DNA from: Micrococcales bacterium | GTDB taxonomy: Bacteria; Actinomycetota; Actinomycetes; Actinomycetales; Dermatophilaceae | Direction of reading: 5' to 3' | DNA: 16,863 bases | Assembly: GCA_003132125.1 (NCBI GenBank) | Contig: PKWT01000177.1 | Coordinates: forward strand, 6,739 to 23,601 | Part shown: positions 1-6,459 of the stretch, piece after piece | Layout of the letters: each line of letters opens with the position of its first letter | Numbering within the stretch: the stretch's first letter is position 1 | Notes under the pieces: model-generated | Told to the model about the DNA's origin: nothing | The model's input: the letters and a program-made list of their open reading frames with translations, nothing else | Database searches by the model: none | Program-made: the position numbers and the translations under genes

Positions 1-780
1 GGCTGGGGCGACACGATTCGCACCGTCCGGGTCAACGACTGGACGACGCAGTGGACCTATTCCGACGTCGTTGAGGTCGTTGAGGGCGCCGGTGCCAACC
101 TCGACGCCATCATGTTGCCCAAGGTCCAGACACCCGAACAGGTCGTCGCCCTCGACCTGCTGCTGACCCAGATCGAGAAGTCCACGGGTCTGGAGGTCGG
201 CCGGATCGGGATCGAGGCCCAGATCGAGAACGCACTCGGCCTCACCAACGTCAACGCCATCGCCGCCGCGAGCCAGCGGGTCGAGACGATCATCTTCGGG
301 CCGGCCGACTTCATGGCATCGATCAACATGAAGAGCCTCGTGGTCGGCGAGCAGCCGCCGGGCTACGACGTGGGCGATGCCTACCACCACATCCTCATGT
401 CGATCCTGATGGCGGCACGCGCCTACGACAAACAGGCCATCGACGGACCGTACTTGCAGATCAAGGACATCGAGGGTTTCCGACGGGTGGCAGGCCGATC
501 CGCGGCCCTTGGATTCGACGGCAAGTGGGTCCTGCATCCCGGTCAGCTCGTCCCGGCCAACGAGATCTACAGCCCGCGCCAGAGCGACTACGACCACGCC
601 GAGAACATCCTGGACGCCTACGACTACTTCACGTCCGAGGCTGGTGGCAAGAAAGGTGCGGTCATGCTCGGCGACGAGATGATCGACGAGGCCTCGCGCA
701 AGATGGCCATGGTGATCTCGGCCAAGGGCCGGGCCGCAGCCATGACCCGCCAGAAGAAGTGGGAAAAGCCTGCTGAGTAG
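1..780 (+). CDS. HpcH/HpaI (CitE-type) CoA-ester lyase, malyl-CoA/beta-methylmalyl-CoA lyase-like, 5' truncated by window edge
   Basis: The frame is open from base 1 to TAG at 778-780, giving 259 codons. Full-length relatives are about 320 residues, so roughly 60 N-terminal residues lie outside the window. The C-terminal TIM-barrel part of the citrate-lyase-beta/malyl-CoA-lyase family is recognisable. IEAQIEN (window residues 71-77) carries the acidic residues expected for Mg2+ and CoA-ester binding. IFGPADFMAS (98-107) carries the conserved Asp. GFDGKWVLHPGQ is the usual motif near the end of the barrel. Family members cleave or condense acyl-CoA plus glyoxylate or acetyl-CoA. The lid-like C-terminus (GGKKGAVMLGDEMIDEASRKMA) resembles the actinobacterial lyases that sit with ethylmalonyl-CoA pathway genes. 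An acyl-CoA dehydrogenase and a MaoC hydratase on the same strand further on suggest beta-methylmalyl-CoA cleavage. The family is secure; the exact substrate is inference. Confidence 0.9.
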   Translation, partial: GWGDTIRTVRVNDWTTQWTYSDVVEVVEGAGANLDAIMLPKVQTPEQVVALDLLLTQIEKSTGLEVGRIGIEAQIENALGLTNVNAIAAASQRVETIIFGPADFMASINMKSLVVGEQPPGYDVGDAYHHILMSILMAARAYDKQAIDGPYLQIKDIEGFRRVAGRSAALGFDGKWVLHPGQLVPANEIYSPRQSDYDHAENILDAYDYFTSEAGGKKGAVMLGDEMIDEASRKMAMVISAKGRAAAMTRQKKWEKPAE

Positions 781-797
781 CAGGCCACGTGGGCCTG
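781..797. terminator. Short hairpin between convergent genes, possible bidirectional terminator
   Basis: CAGGCC (781-786) and GGCCTG (792-797) form a 6-bp GC-rich stem with a 5-nt loop. It begins right after the TAG of the lyase gene and 5 nt before the end of the convergent esterase gene at 802. There is no T-tract on either side. This is a hairpin in the right place for a terminator, not a canonical intrinsic terminator. Confidence 0.4.
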
Positions 798-801
798 GAG
801 G

Positions 802-1629
802 TCACTGGAATTGGTTGCGCAGCCACCTCATCTGGGCTCCGGCGTGCGCCGCCCAGTAGCCCTCGGTGTGGGCGCCTTCGTCGAAGGTGACGGCTGCATC
901 AGGCAGCTCGCGCGCAATCGCCCGGTTGGCTGCGATGAACGGGTCGTCGCGTCCGCAGTCCAGACGCACCGGTATGCCGCGCAGCTTGCCTCGCGCCGCG
1001 AATACGTCGTTGCGGATGAAGTCCTCGCTGTCGTCGAAGGCGCCGGGCGCGCTGTCGCCGGGGGACTGCCACAGGGCTGCGCTCGCGGCCACCACGCCGG
1101 CCACCCGCGCGGGCCCGAGCTTGGTGGCCATCAGGAGCGCGCCGTAGCCGCCCATCGACCACCCGATCAAGCCGATGCGCTCGGTCGCCATTCCCTTGCT
1201 GCCCATCAACGGCAGGAGATCCTCGATCACCATGCGACCGGTGTCGATCCCTGATCTCCTTGCGTGCCAATAGAAGTCGCCACCGTCGACGCTCGCCACG
1301 GCAAGTCCCGTTGAGACGATGTGGCGTTCGATCTGAACGCCGTTGAAGGGCCAGTCGGCGTCACCCCCGTAGCCGTGCAGGGCGACCACCAAGGGCTGGG
1401 GCGCGGGGCTGGTGGCTCGGTGCTCGGGACGGGCCAAACGCCAGCGCACTTCTCGACCGGGCCAGAACCTGGAGGAGAACGTGCCGTCCTCCAGGACGAC
1501 CCCTGCCGGTTTGTCGATGCCAGGGCTGCAGGCGACCAGCCACGGGATCGCGACGACGCCCGCCAGCACCCCACGGCGACTGATGCCCCCGCTGGGTGGC
1601 CTACGGGCGATTGCGTCGGGCAACGGCAT
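802..1629 (-). CDS. Tat-type lipoprotein alpha/beta-hydrolase (esterase)
   Basis: Predicted exported serine esterase of 275 residues. From ATG 1629 the N-terminus has a twin-arginine stretch (SRRGVLAG, residues 17-24), a hydrophobic segment and a lipobox LVAC with the lipidated Cys at about residue 34. This predicts export by Tat and anchoring on the outer face of the membrane. The alpha/beta-hydrolase fold shows an oxyanion HGYGG (85-89), the nucleophile elbow GWSMGG with Ser158, an acid in CGRDDPF (D228/D229) and the catalytic His in GAHTEGYW (H254). An in-frame TTG at 1644 would add five residues; ATG 1629 suits the signal peptide better. The start lies inside the end of the upstream ABC permease gene (29-bp overlap from 1629), so it is probably the last gene of that operon. 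It may remove acyl groups from a carbohydrate before uptake, but no substrate can be read from the sequence. No clear Shine-Dalgarno site was seen, which is consistent with translational coupling. Confidence 0.82.
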   Translation of the reverse strand: MPLPDAIARRPPSGGISRRGVLAGVVAIPWLVACSPGIDKPAGVVLEDGTFSSRFWPGREVRWRLARPEHRATSPAPQPLVVALHGYGGDADWPFNGVQIERHIVSTGLAVASVDGGDFYWHARRSGIDTGRMVIEDLLPLMGSKGMATERIGLIGWSMGGYGALLMATKLGPARVAGVVAASAALWQSPGDSAPGAFDDSEDFIRNDVFAARGKLRGIPVRLDCGRDDPFIAANRAIARELPDAAVTFDEGAHTEGYWAAHAGAQMRWLRNQFQ

Positions 1630-2875
1630 CGATCGTGACTGCAATGAGCAGCACCAGCGCGGTGACGATGTACTTCGCGGCGGCGCTGAAGCCCAGCAGT
1701 CCCATACCGTTGTCGATCGCGGCGATCACGATGCCGCCGATCACGCCGTGCATGGCCTTCCCGCGGCCCCCGAACAGGCTTGTGCCGCCGATGACGGCTG
1801 CTGCGACCGAATACAGGACGAGGGTGCCACCGTCCAGCGCGGTGGAGATCGAGCGCAGCCGCGACGCGTAGACGACGCCGGCGATCCCGGCGGTGAACGA
1901 GCAGAGCATGAAGGCCGTCGTCCGGATCCTCCGCAGGTTGATACCGGCCCGCCGTGCTGCCTCAGCGTTGCCACCGATCGCGTAGATGTAGCGTCCGAAC
2001 TTCAACCGGCCAAGCACGAACGTCCACAGCGCGACCACGGCGAACACGAGAAGGATGACCCAGGGCATTCCGTAGACTGGGACCAGGACGCCGCGATCGG
2101 CGTTGCACAGGAGGACGAGCAGGACGCCCGCCGCGAGTACGGCGAGGATCTTCGCCATGCTCAGCGAACGTGGAGGTGCCATCAGCCCGGCGTCCCGGCG
2201 GCGCTGGTCGCGGCGCCAGGACTGGGTTGCGTACAGGCCGACGACCACCAGCATCACCACCCAGCCGCCCAGTCTTGTCAGGGTCCCGCTACCGATGTCG
2301 TTGACGATGTTGTCCTGGATCAGGATCGACCCACCGTCGCCGAGGATGTAGAGCATCACCCCTTCCCAGAACAGCAAGCCGGCCAGCGTCACGACGAATG
2401 AGGGCAGCCCGATGCGAGTGATCAGCGTTCCCTGCAGGATCCCGATCAGCGCACACACCACCAGCGCTGCGGCGATGGCCGCCCACCAGGGCCAGCCGAC
2501 AGTGGGCTTGACCAGCTCAGCCATGACCACTGCGCTCAGGCCGGCCACGAATCCGATCGACAGGTCGATCTCGCCCAGGAGCAGGGCGAACACCTCGCCC
2601 ATCGCGAGCAGGCTGAAGACGGAGGCCTGAACCAGGAGGTTGACGAGGTTGCCGGCGGTCAAGAAGTGGCTGTTGGCGACCTGGAACAGGACCGAGACGA
2701 GCAGCAGGCCGGCGACCACCGGCAGGATTCCCGTCTCGCCGCCCTTGATGCGTACCAAGGACGCGCGAAGGTAGGCACCCGCGGAGTCCGCCGCCAGTAT
2801 CGTGCCGGTCGAGGGGTCGACGGCCACAGGGCGCTGGGCGTCGGGCGTTGGGGTTGCTTCCTTGAGGTTCGACAT
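1601..2875 (-). CDS. Sugar ABC transporter permease (RbsC/XylH family)
   Basis: Inner-membrane channel subunit of a CUT2-type sugar ABC importer, 424 residues, with many hydrophobic helices. Family signatures include LLAMGEVFALLLGEIDLSIGFVAGLSAV, the 'GEIDLS' region after the second helix. Later come the motif near GRYIYAIGGNAEAARRAGI, typical of the coupling region facing the ATPase, and AVIGGTSLFGGRGK before the last helices. A hydrophilic N-terminal tail of about 45 residues and a charged cytoplasmic loop (RRDQRRRDAGLMAPPRS) make it longer than E. coli RbsC and close to XylH-type permeases. ATG at 2875 is 3 nt after the ATPase gene stop (2879-2881), so the two are co-transcribed and probably coupled. 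The downstream end overlaps the esterase gene. It should work with the XylF-like binding protein and the single-domain ATPase. Sugar specificity cannot be fixed from this subunit. Confidence 0.93.
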   Translation of the reverse strand: MSNLKEATPTPDAQRPVAVDPSTGTILAADSAGAYLRASLVRIKGGETGILPVVAGLLLVSVLFQVANSHFLTAGNLVNLLVQASVFSLLAMGEVFALLLGEIDLSIGFVAGLSAVVMAELVKPTVGWPWWAAIAAALVVCALIGILQGTLITRIGLPSFVVTLAGLLFWEGVMLYILGDGGSILIQDNIVNDIGSGTLTRLGGWVVMLVVVGLYATQSWRRDQRRRDAGLMAPPRSLSMAKILAVLAAGVLLVLLCNADRGVLVPVYGMPWVILLVFAVVALWTFVLGRLKFGRYIYAIGGNAEAARRAGINLRRIRTTAFMLCSFTAGIAGVVYASRLRSISTALDGGTLVLYSVAAAVIGGTSLFGGRGKAMHGVIGGIVIAAIDNGMGLLGFSAAAKYIVTALVLLIAVTIDAVARRNRP

Positions 2876-2878
2876 CGC

Positions 2879-3694
2879 CTACTCCGCACTCGGTCGTGGC
2901 TGTGCGACCCGCGTCGACACACCCGTCGTCATGAGGTCCACCACGATCTGCCGGTCCATCTCGGCGGCGGGTCGTTCGGCGACCATCCGGCCCAGTCTCA
3001 GCACGGCGATCCGGTCCGCAACCTCGAACACGTCGTTCATGTTGTGCGAGACGATCAACACTGCGTGACCTCGATCGGCCAGCCTTCGTACCAGGGCCAG
3101 GACCATGGCGGTCTGGGCCACACCGAGTGCGGCGGTGGGCTCGTCCATGATCACGAGCTTGGAGTTCCACAGGACTGCCTTGGCGATGGCGACAGACTGG
3201 CGCTGTCCACCCGAGAGAGAGGCCACCGCCTGCCGGACCGACCGGACAGTCGTGACCGCGAGGCTGGCGAGCGTCTCCCGTGCCGCGTTCTCCATCGACT
3301 CCTCGTTCAGCTGTCCACGTTGCATCCGTTCGCGACCGAGGAACATGTTCTGCACGATGTCGAGGTTGTCGCAGAGCGCGAGATCCTGGTAGACGGTCTC
3401 GATCCCGAGGGCCGCGGCCTCAGCCGGGGTGTGGACATTCATCGGTTTGCCGCCCCACCACATCTGCCCGTCGTCAGGGGGATGGATGCCCGAGATGGTC
3501 TTGATCATGACCGACTTGCCAGCACCGTTGTCGCCCGCCAACGCAGTCACCTGACCGGCCGGGATATCGAGGTCGACCTCTGTCAATGCCTGTACAGGAC
3601 CGAAGTGCTTGCTCACGCCCCGCAGGCGTAGGAGCGGCATCTCCTCGCCGGACGCAGGACCGGTCGGGGCGGTGCCCTCCGTGGTTGTTGTCAT
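2879..3694 (-). CDS. Sugar ABC transporter ATP-binding protein, single-domain (FrcA/XylG-like)
   Basis: Cytoplasmic ATPase of the CUT2-type importer, 271 residues. It has one nucleotide-binding domain, unlike the tandem-domain RbsA, so two copies would pair with the permease. Visible motifs are Walker A GDNGAGKSV (54-62), Q-loop Gln103 in VYQD, signature LSGGQ (160-164), Walker B VIMDEP (181-186, catalytic E185) and the switch His217 in VSHN. The residue after GKS is Val where Thr is commoner; the Lys and Ser needed for nucleotide and Mg2+ binding are intact. ATG 3694 is preceded by a purine-rich GGGAAGAGG. The gene lies between the binding-protein gene (84 nt upstream, with a strong hairpin between) and the permease gene (3 nt downstream). 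Function is clear; the transported sugar is not. Confidence 0.93.
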   Translation of the reverse strand: MTTTTEGTAPTGPASGEEMPLLRLRGVSKHFGPVQALTEVDLDIPAGQVTALAGDNGAGKSVMIKTISGIHPPDDGQMWWGGKPMNVHTPAEAAALGIETVYQDLALCDNLDIVQNMFLGRERMQRGQLNEESMENAARETLASLAVTTVRSVRQAVASLSGGQRQSVAIAKAVLWNSKLVIMDEPTAALGVAQTAMVLALVRRLADRGHAVLIVSHNMNDVFEVADRIAVLRLGRMVAERPAAEMDRQIVVDLMTTGVSTRVAQPRPSAE

Positions 3695-3730
3695 GCTGCC
3701 GGCGCCTCTTCCCTTTTCTCGATGAGCATA

Positions 3731-3769
3731 GGACGTGGTTGGGTCGCGAGTCGCGACCCAACCACGTCC
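3731..3769 (-). terminator. Perfect 19-bp intra-operon hairpin between binding-protein and ATPase genes
   Basis: GGACGTGGTTGGGTCGCGA (3731-3749) is followed by a single G and then by its exact reverse complement (3751-3769). It starts 9 nt past the TAG of the binding-protein gene and ends 36 nt before the ATPase ATG. No T-run follows on the minus strand. The likely role is partial termination or protection of the upstream mRNA 3' end, so that the binding protein is made in excess over the membrane complex. The stem is directly visible; the role is inference from similar hairpins in malE- and rbs-type operons. Confidence 0.75.
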
Positions 3770-3778
3770 CGAGCGTGA

Positions 3779-4990
3779 CTACTTGATGCCGGCTGTCGCG
3801 CAGGCGCTCGCGGTCGCGCCCGCACACAGCTCAGCAGCCTTGACCGCACCGTCCTTCACGACCGTGGCGGCCATGTTCTCCGACGTGACCCAGACCGGGG
3901 TCGTGTAGACCGACTTGATGTCCTTGTTGAGCACGGTGTCCGCGGTCGTCGCGTTGGCCAGAGTCGCCGGCGGCGTCGCACCCGCCCGCAGGTACAGAGC
4001 CAGCGCTGCGGCCGCCTGTGCCTCCAGGTAGATCGGCTTGTAGACGGTGCCGCACTGGTAGCCGGTGAGGATGTTCTGCAGACCCGGAAGCGAAGCGTCC
4101 TGACCGGTGGTCGGGAACTTCTTTGCGGGGATGTTGTTCTTCTTGAGAACCGAGATGACGGCGTTCGCGTTGTCGTCGTTCGGCGTGATGACCGCATTGA
4201 TGTTCGGGTGAGCGGTGAACTGCTGCTCGAACGTCGTTGCGGCAACCGACGGGGTCCAGGTGCCGGCCGGCTCGCCCACCTTCACATAGCTCTTGTCAGC
4301 AAACTTCGGGTCGACGACGCTGTGGTAACCCTGCGCGAAGAGCTTCGCGTTGTTGTCCGAAGGATCGCCGTTCATGATCAGGATGTTCGGCTTGGCCACG
4401 TTCCAGGCCGTGATGCACGCCACCTCCCCCTCACCGATCAGGCTGCCGACCTTCACGTTGTCGAAGCTGACGTAGTAGCGGTCGGCAGGTCCACCGGTGA
4501 CCAGACGGTCATAGTCGATGACCTTCACGCCCGCAGCCACGGCCTTCGCCTCGATCGCCGCGCCACTGCCTGGGTCGAGCGGGTCGACCAACAGAACTGA
4601 GGCTCCGGCGTTGATGTCTGCTTCGGCCTGCGTCTGCATGGTTGCGGCGCTGCCGTTGGCGTTGTCGATCTTGAACTTGTCTGCGGACAGCCCGGCAGCC
4701 TCGAACGCCTGCTTCAGGTACGGAGCGTCGTACTGGACGTACCGGGTCGACGTCGTCGTGTCGGGCAGGAGCACCCCGATCATGCCCTTGCCTTGTGAGG
4801 CCAGTCCGGTCAGCTCCTTCATGAGTGCGAAGTCGGCTGTGAAGTCCCCCGCATTGATCTGCGGTACGGCAGCCGGCGTTGTGGACGTCGGAGTTGTGGA
4901 GGGCGTGGTAGATGAGCTACAAGCAGAGGCCACTAGCCCCAACGAGAGCACCGCACTGGTAAGTGCCAAGGACTTGCGTCCGGTTCCCAT
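3779..4990 (-). CDS. XylF-like sugar ABC transporter substrate-binding lipoprotein
   Basis: Extracytoplasmic receptor of the CUT2 importer, 403 residues. From ATG 4990 the protein starts MGTGRKSLAL, then a hydrophobic stretch ending LVASAC, with the lipidated Cys at residue 24. A Ser/Thr/Pro-rich linker (about 25-50) leads to a periplasmic-binding fold. Lobe 1 has GVLLPDTTTSTRYVQYDAP and VLLVDPLDPGSGAAIEAKAVAAGVKVIDYDRL followed by YYVSFDNVKVG. Lobe 2 has TPNDDNANAVISVLKK, TTGQDASLPGLQNIL and GTVYKPIYLEAQAAA. These match the D-xylose-binding protein XylF pattern, making a pentose such as xylose a good guess, though related receptors bind other sugars. An in-frame ATG at 5017 exists, but only 4990 has a well-placed GGAAGG. 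It is the first gene of the operon and is followed by a strong hairpin. No regulator or sugar-catabolic gene is adjacent. Confidence 0.93.
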   Translation of the reverse strand: MGTGRKSLALTSAVLSLGLVASACSSSTTPSTTPTSTTPAAVPQINAGDFTADFALMKELTGLASQGKGMIGVLLPDTTTSTRYVQYDAPYLKQAFEAAGLSADKFKIDNANGSAATMQTQAEADINAGASVLLVDPLDPGSGAAIEAKAVAAGVKVIDYDRLVTGGPADRYYVSFDNVKVGSLIGEGEVACITAWNVAKPNILIMNGDPSDNNAKLFAQGYHSVVDPKFADKSYVKVGEPAGTWTPSVAATTFEQQFTAHPNINAVITPNDDNANAVISVLKKNNIPAKKFPTTGQDASLPGLQNILTGYQCGTVYKPIYLEAQAAAALALYLRAGATPPATLANATTADTVLNKDIKSVYTTPVWVTSENMAATVVKDGAVKAAELCAGATASACATAGIK

Positions 4991-4997
4991 CGATTTT

Positions 4998-5003
4998 CCT
5001 TCC
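4998..5003 (-). promoter_or_regulatory. Ribosome binding site deciding the binding-protein start
   Basis: On the minus strand GGAAGG lies 7 nt before ATG 4990. The upstream in-frame ATG 5017 has only AAGG one base away, which is too close to serve. This favours 4990, which also puts the signal peptide right at the N-terminus. Confidence 0.7.
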
Positions 5004-5011
5004 GTTGATAA

Positions 5012-5050
5012 CGCCATACCTTATGGCGCAGGCTCGCAGGCAACATTATC
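5012..5050 (-). promoter_or_regulatory. Leader of the sugar ABC operon: 7-bp dyad and candidate -10
   Basis: CGCCATA (5012-5018) and TATGGCG (5022-5028) form a 7-bp inverted repeat with a 3-nt spacer, 22 nt upstream of the binding-protein ATG. On the minus strand GATAAT (5045-5050 on the plus strand as ATTATC) is a good -10 match that would start transcription a few bases before the dyad. No convincing -35 was found. The dyad would fall at or just after +1, a usual place for a sugar repressor operator or a leader hairpin. The flanking DNA is noticeably less GC-rich than the genes. Confidence 0.4.
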
Positions 5051-5173
5051 TCGCTCATCCGCAACAGCACGGGGCGCGTGTTATTGAACCGTGATGAGAA
5101 ACAATGCGACCCACGAAGCCAGACAATTCTTTGCACACGGCCATGAACAGCATTACGACAATCAAGACAAACC

Positions 5174-5191
5174 TCCAGATAACCGACTGGA
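5174..5191 (-). terminator. Weak intrinsic-terminator-like hairpin downstream of the RIO kinase gene
   Basis: On the minus strand TCCAG and CTGGA pair across an 8-nt loop and are followed by a T-rich stretch (GGTTTGTCTTGATTGT). It lies about 22 nt past the TAA at 5214-5216. The stem is only 5 bp. The rest of 5051-5213 holds no gene I can support. Confidence 0.3.
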
Positions 5192-5213
5192 TCGAGCGTC
5201 TCCATGCGCAGGT

Positions 5214-6128
5214 TTACCACCGCGGCATGGCCGCGCCCATGAGGTCGCCGAGGAGCTCTTCCTCGTCGACCACAAGTCCGCGGCTGACGAACCAGGCACA
5301 CATGTTGTGACAGTCGCGCTGCAAGAACTCGGGCCCGCGGGGGTTGCCGATGACGTCGACGATCTGCGGCCAGTCGATGATGACGAGTCGATCTTCGTGG
5401 AGCAGGACGTTGTACGGCGACAGGTCACCGTGGGTCCATCCGCGCAGGGCCAGCTCGCCCATGGTGACGCGGACCTGTTCGAAGAGGTCTGCGAGCAGCG
5501 CCGGGTCCGGGCGGGTCTGGGCCAGCCGCGGCGCCGCCTGAGCCCCGTCCCCGATGAACTCCATCAGGACCTCCGTATCGCTGATCTGCACCGGGTAGGG
5601 GACCGGCAGGCCGGCGCTCCACAGCTCGCTCAAGGCGTTGAACTCGGCAAAGGCCCACTGACTGGAGATCATCTGCTTGCCGAACTCGGTACGCCGTGCC
5701 ATGGCGCGCATCTCCCGGCTTCGCCGGACCCGGCGACCCTCGAGGTATCCCGCATCACGGTGGAACATCCGGTGGTCGGAGTCGCGGAACCGCTTGGCGG
5801 CCATCAATGAGCCACAGCCGGCGGTATCAGCGGTGTCTGCGGCACGGCCGCCGGGGATCCACCGGCGCACGACGTGGACGTCGGCCTCCTTGCCGGACTT
5901 GATGATGCCCAGATCCTCGTCGACGGCCCCGAGGTCGGTGATAACCCAATCGGGACGCGGGTTGGGACCATGCTGTGCGCCATCCCAGCTGGACCACGTA
6001 TCGCCTTCGGGTGGTCCGTCGGGGGCGGTGTCGACGGCAAACATGCCGTCGCGGAGCTCAGCCGTGAGTTCGGCGGGCTCTTGGTGCGTCAGGCGGGTTG
6101 ATGACTGGCGAAAACTGTTGTGCGACAA
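5214..6128 (-). CDS. RIO-type serine/threonine protein kinase (RIO1-like)
   Basis: Atypical protein kinase of the RIO family, about 304 residues from TTG 6128. After WSSWDGAQHG and PDWVITDLGAVDEDLGIIKSGKEADVH (nucleotide loop) comes the ATP-binding Lys in AAKRF (about K112). A RIO1-like stretch FGKQMISSQWAFAEFNALSELWSAGLPVPYPV and VLMEFIG (hinge) follow. The catalytic loop is HGDLSPYNVLL (D235, N240) and the metal-binding Asp lies in IIDWPQ (D252), so all key residues are present. Bacterial RIO kinases are widespread but their targets are poorly known. The start is uncertain. GTG 6170 has no RBS, TTG 6128 has GGAG six bases upstream, and ATG 6044 would leave only 13 residues before the EGDTWSSWD region. 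Third-position GC stays high upstream of 6044, favouring a long N-terminus. An out-of-frame small ORF with a strong RBS overlaps this start. Confidence 0.9.
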   Translation of the reverse strand: MSHNSFRQSSTRLTHQEPAELTAELRDGMFAVDTAPDGPPEGDTWSSWDGAQHGPNPRPDWVITDLGAVDEDLGIIKSGKEADVHVVRRWIPGGRAADTADTAGCGSLMAAKRFRDSDHRMFHRDAGYLEGRRVRRSREMRAMARRTEFGKQMISSQWAFAEFNALSELWSAGLPVPYPVQISDTEVLMEFIGDGAQAAPRLAQTRPDPALLADLFEQVRVTMGELALRGWTHGDLSPYNVLLHEDRLVIIDWPQIVDVIGNPRGPEFLQRDCHNMCAWFVSRGLVVDEEELLGDLMGAAMPRW

Positions 6129-6189
6129 GGGAATCTCCAAGAAGGGGGAGGGAGTGAGCGCGGGCGGCACTCAGAACAGTCGTTGACAT
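6058..6189 (-). CDS. Small ORF with strong ribosome binding site overlapping the RIO kinase start (leader peptide or frameshifted N-terminus)
   Basis: ATG at 6187-6189 is preceded by AAGGAGGG (6197-6204), the best Shine-Dalgarno match noticed in the window. It opens a 43-residue frame (MSTTVLSAARAH...) ending with TGA at 6058-6060. The frame is offset from the kinase frame. The stop lies 13 nt before an in-frame kinase ATG (6044), which would allow reinitiation. Its third-position GC is lower than that of the kinase frame over most of the overlap. Alternatively, a one-base indel in the run of five G (6144-6148, C on the coding strand) would join this start to the kinase frame, making it the true N-terminus. 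I do not recognise the peptide. Confidence 0.4.
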   Translation of the reverse strand: MSTTVLSAARAHSLPLLGDSLVAQQFSPVINPPDAPRARRTHG

Positions 6190-6459
6190 CTCACGGCCCT
6201 CCTTGGACAGGGGCGCACCCGGGCGGCGCGCGGTCTATGGCTACAGGTTCGCGCCTTGCGCTGCCCAACGCAACCAAATATCGGTGAGAGTGACAGTCGG
6301 TGAGAGCGACGGTCGTGGTGAGTGAAGTCGTGGGAGAGCGCCGGCCCAGGGGGAGGCCCGTGGTGGGGCTCACATGGGCGGTCGCTGTGCCGTGGAGACG
6401 GCGTTCGTCATACTCGCCTATAGCTCCTGGAACCCAACATGTGAGGGCGGCATACCGCG
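6190..6459. promoter_or_regulatory. Intergenic region between the divergent kinase and acyl-CoA dehydrogenase genes
   Basis: This gap separates the minus-strand kinase leader from the plus-strand acyl-CoA dehydrogenase and must carry both promoters. It holds the leader RBS (6197-6204), a 16-bp tandem repeat (listed separately) and GAGGGCGG about 9 nt before ATG 6460, which serves the dehydrogenase. No convincing -35/-10 pair was found in either direction. Confidence 0.5.
6283..6314 (+). repeat. Two tandem 16-bp repeats upstream of the acyl-CoA dehydrogenase gene
   Basis: GGTGAGAGTGACAGTC (6283-6298) is followed directly by GGTGAGAGCGACGGTC (6299-6314), 14 of 16 bases identical. A degenerate third unit (GGTGAGTGAAGTC) follows at about 6318. 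Phased direct repeats roughly 150 nt before the start could be activator or repressor sites. They could also be chance in G-rich DNA. Confidence 0.5.

Noticed and set aside
1412..2401. Long plus-strand open frame (about 330 codons) opposite the permease and esterase genes
   Set aside because: Antisense shadow of GC-rich coding DNA. The translation is rich in Arg, Asp, His and Gln with no domain, while the minus strand carries a clear permease.
3779..4990. Naming the binding protein xylF and stating D-xylose as substrate
   Set aside because: The fold and motifs are XylF-like, but no xylose catabolic genes are in the window and related receptors bind other sugars.
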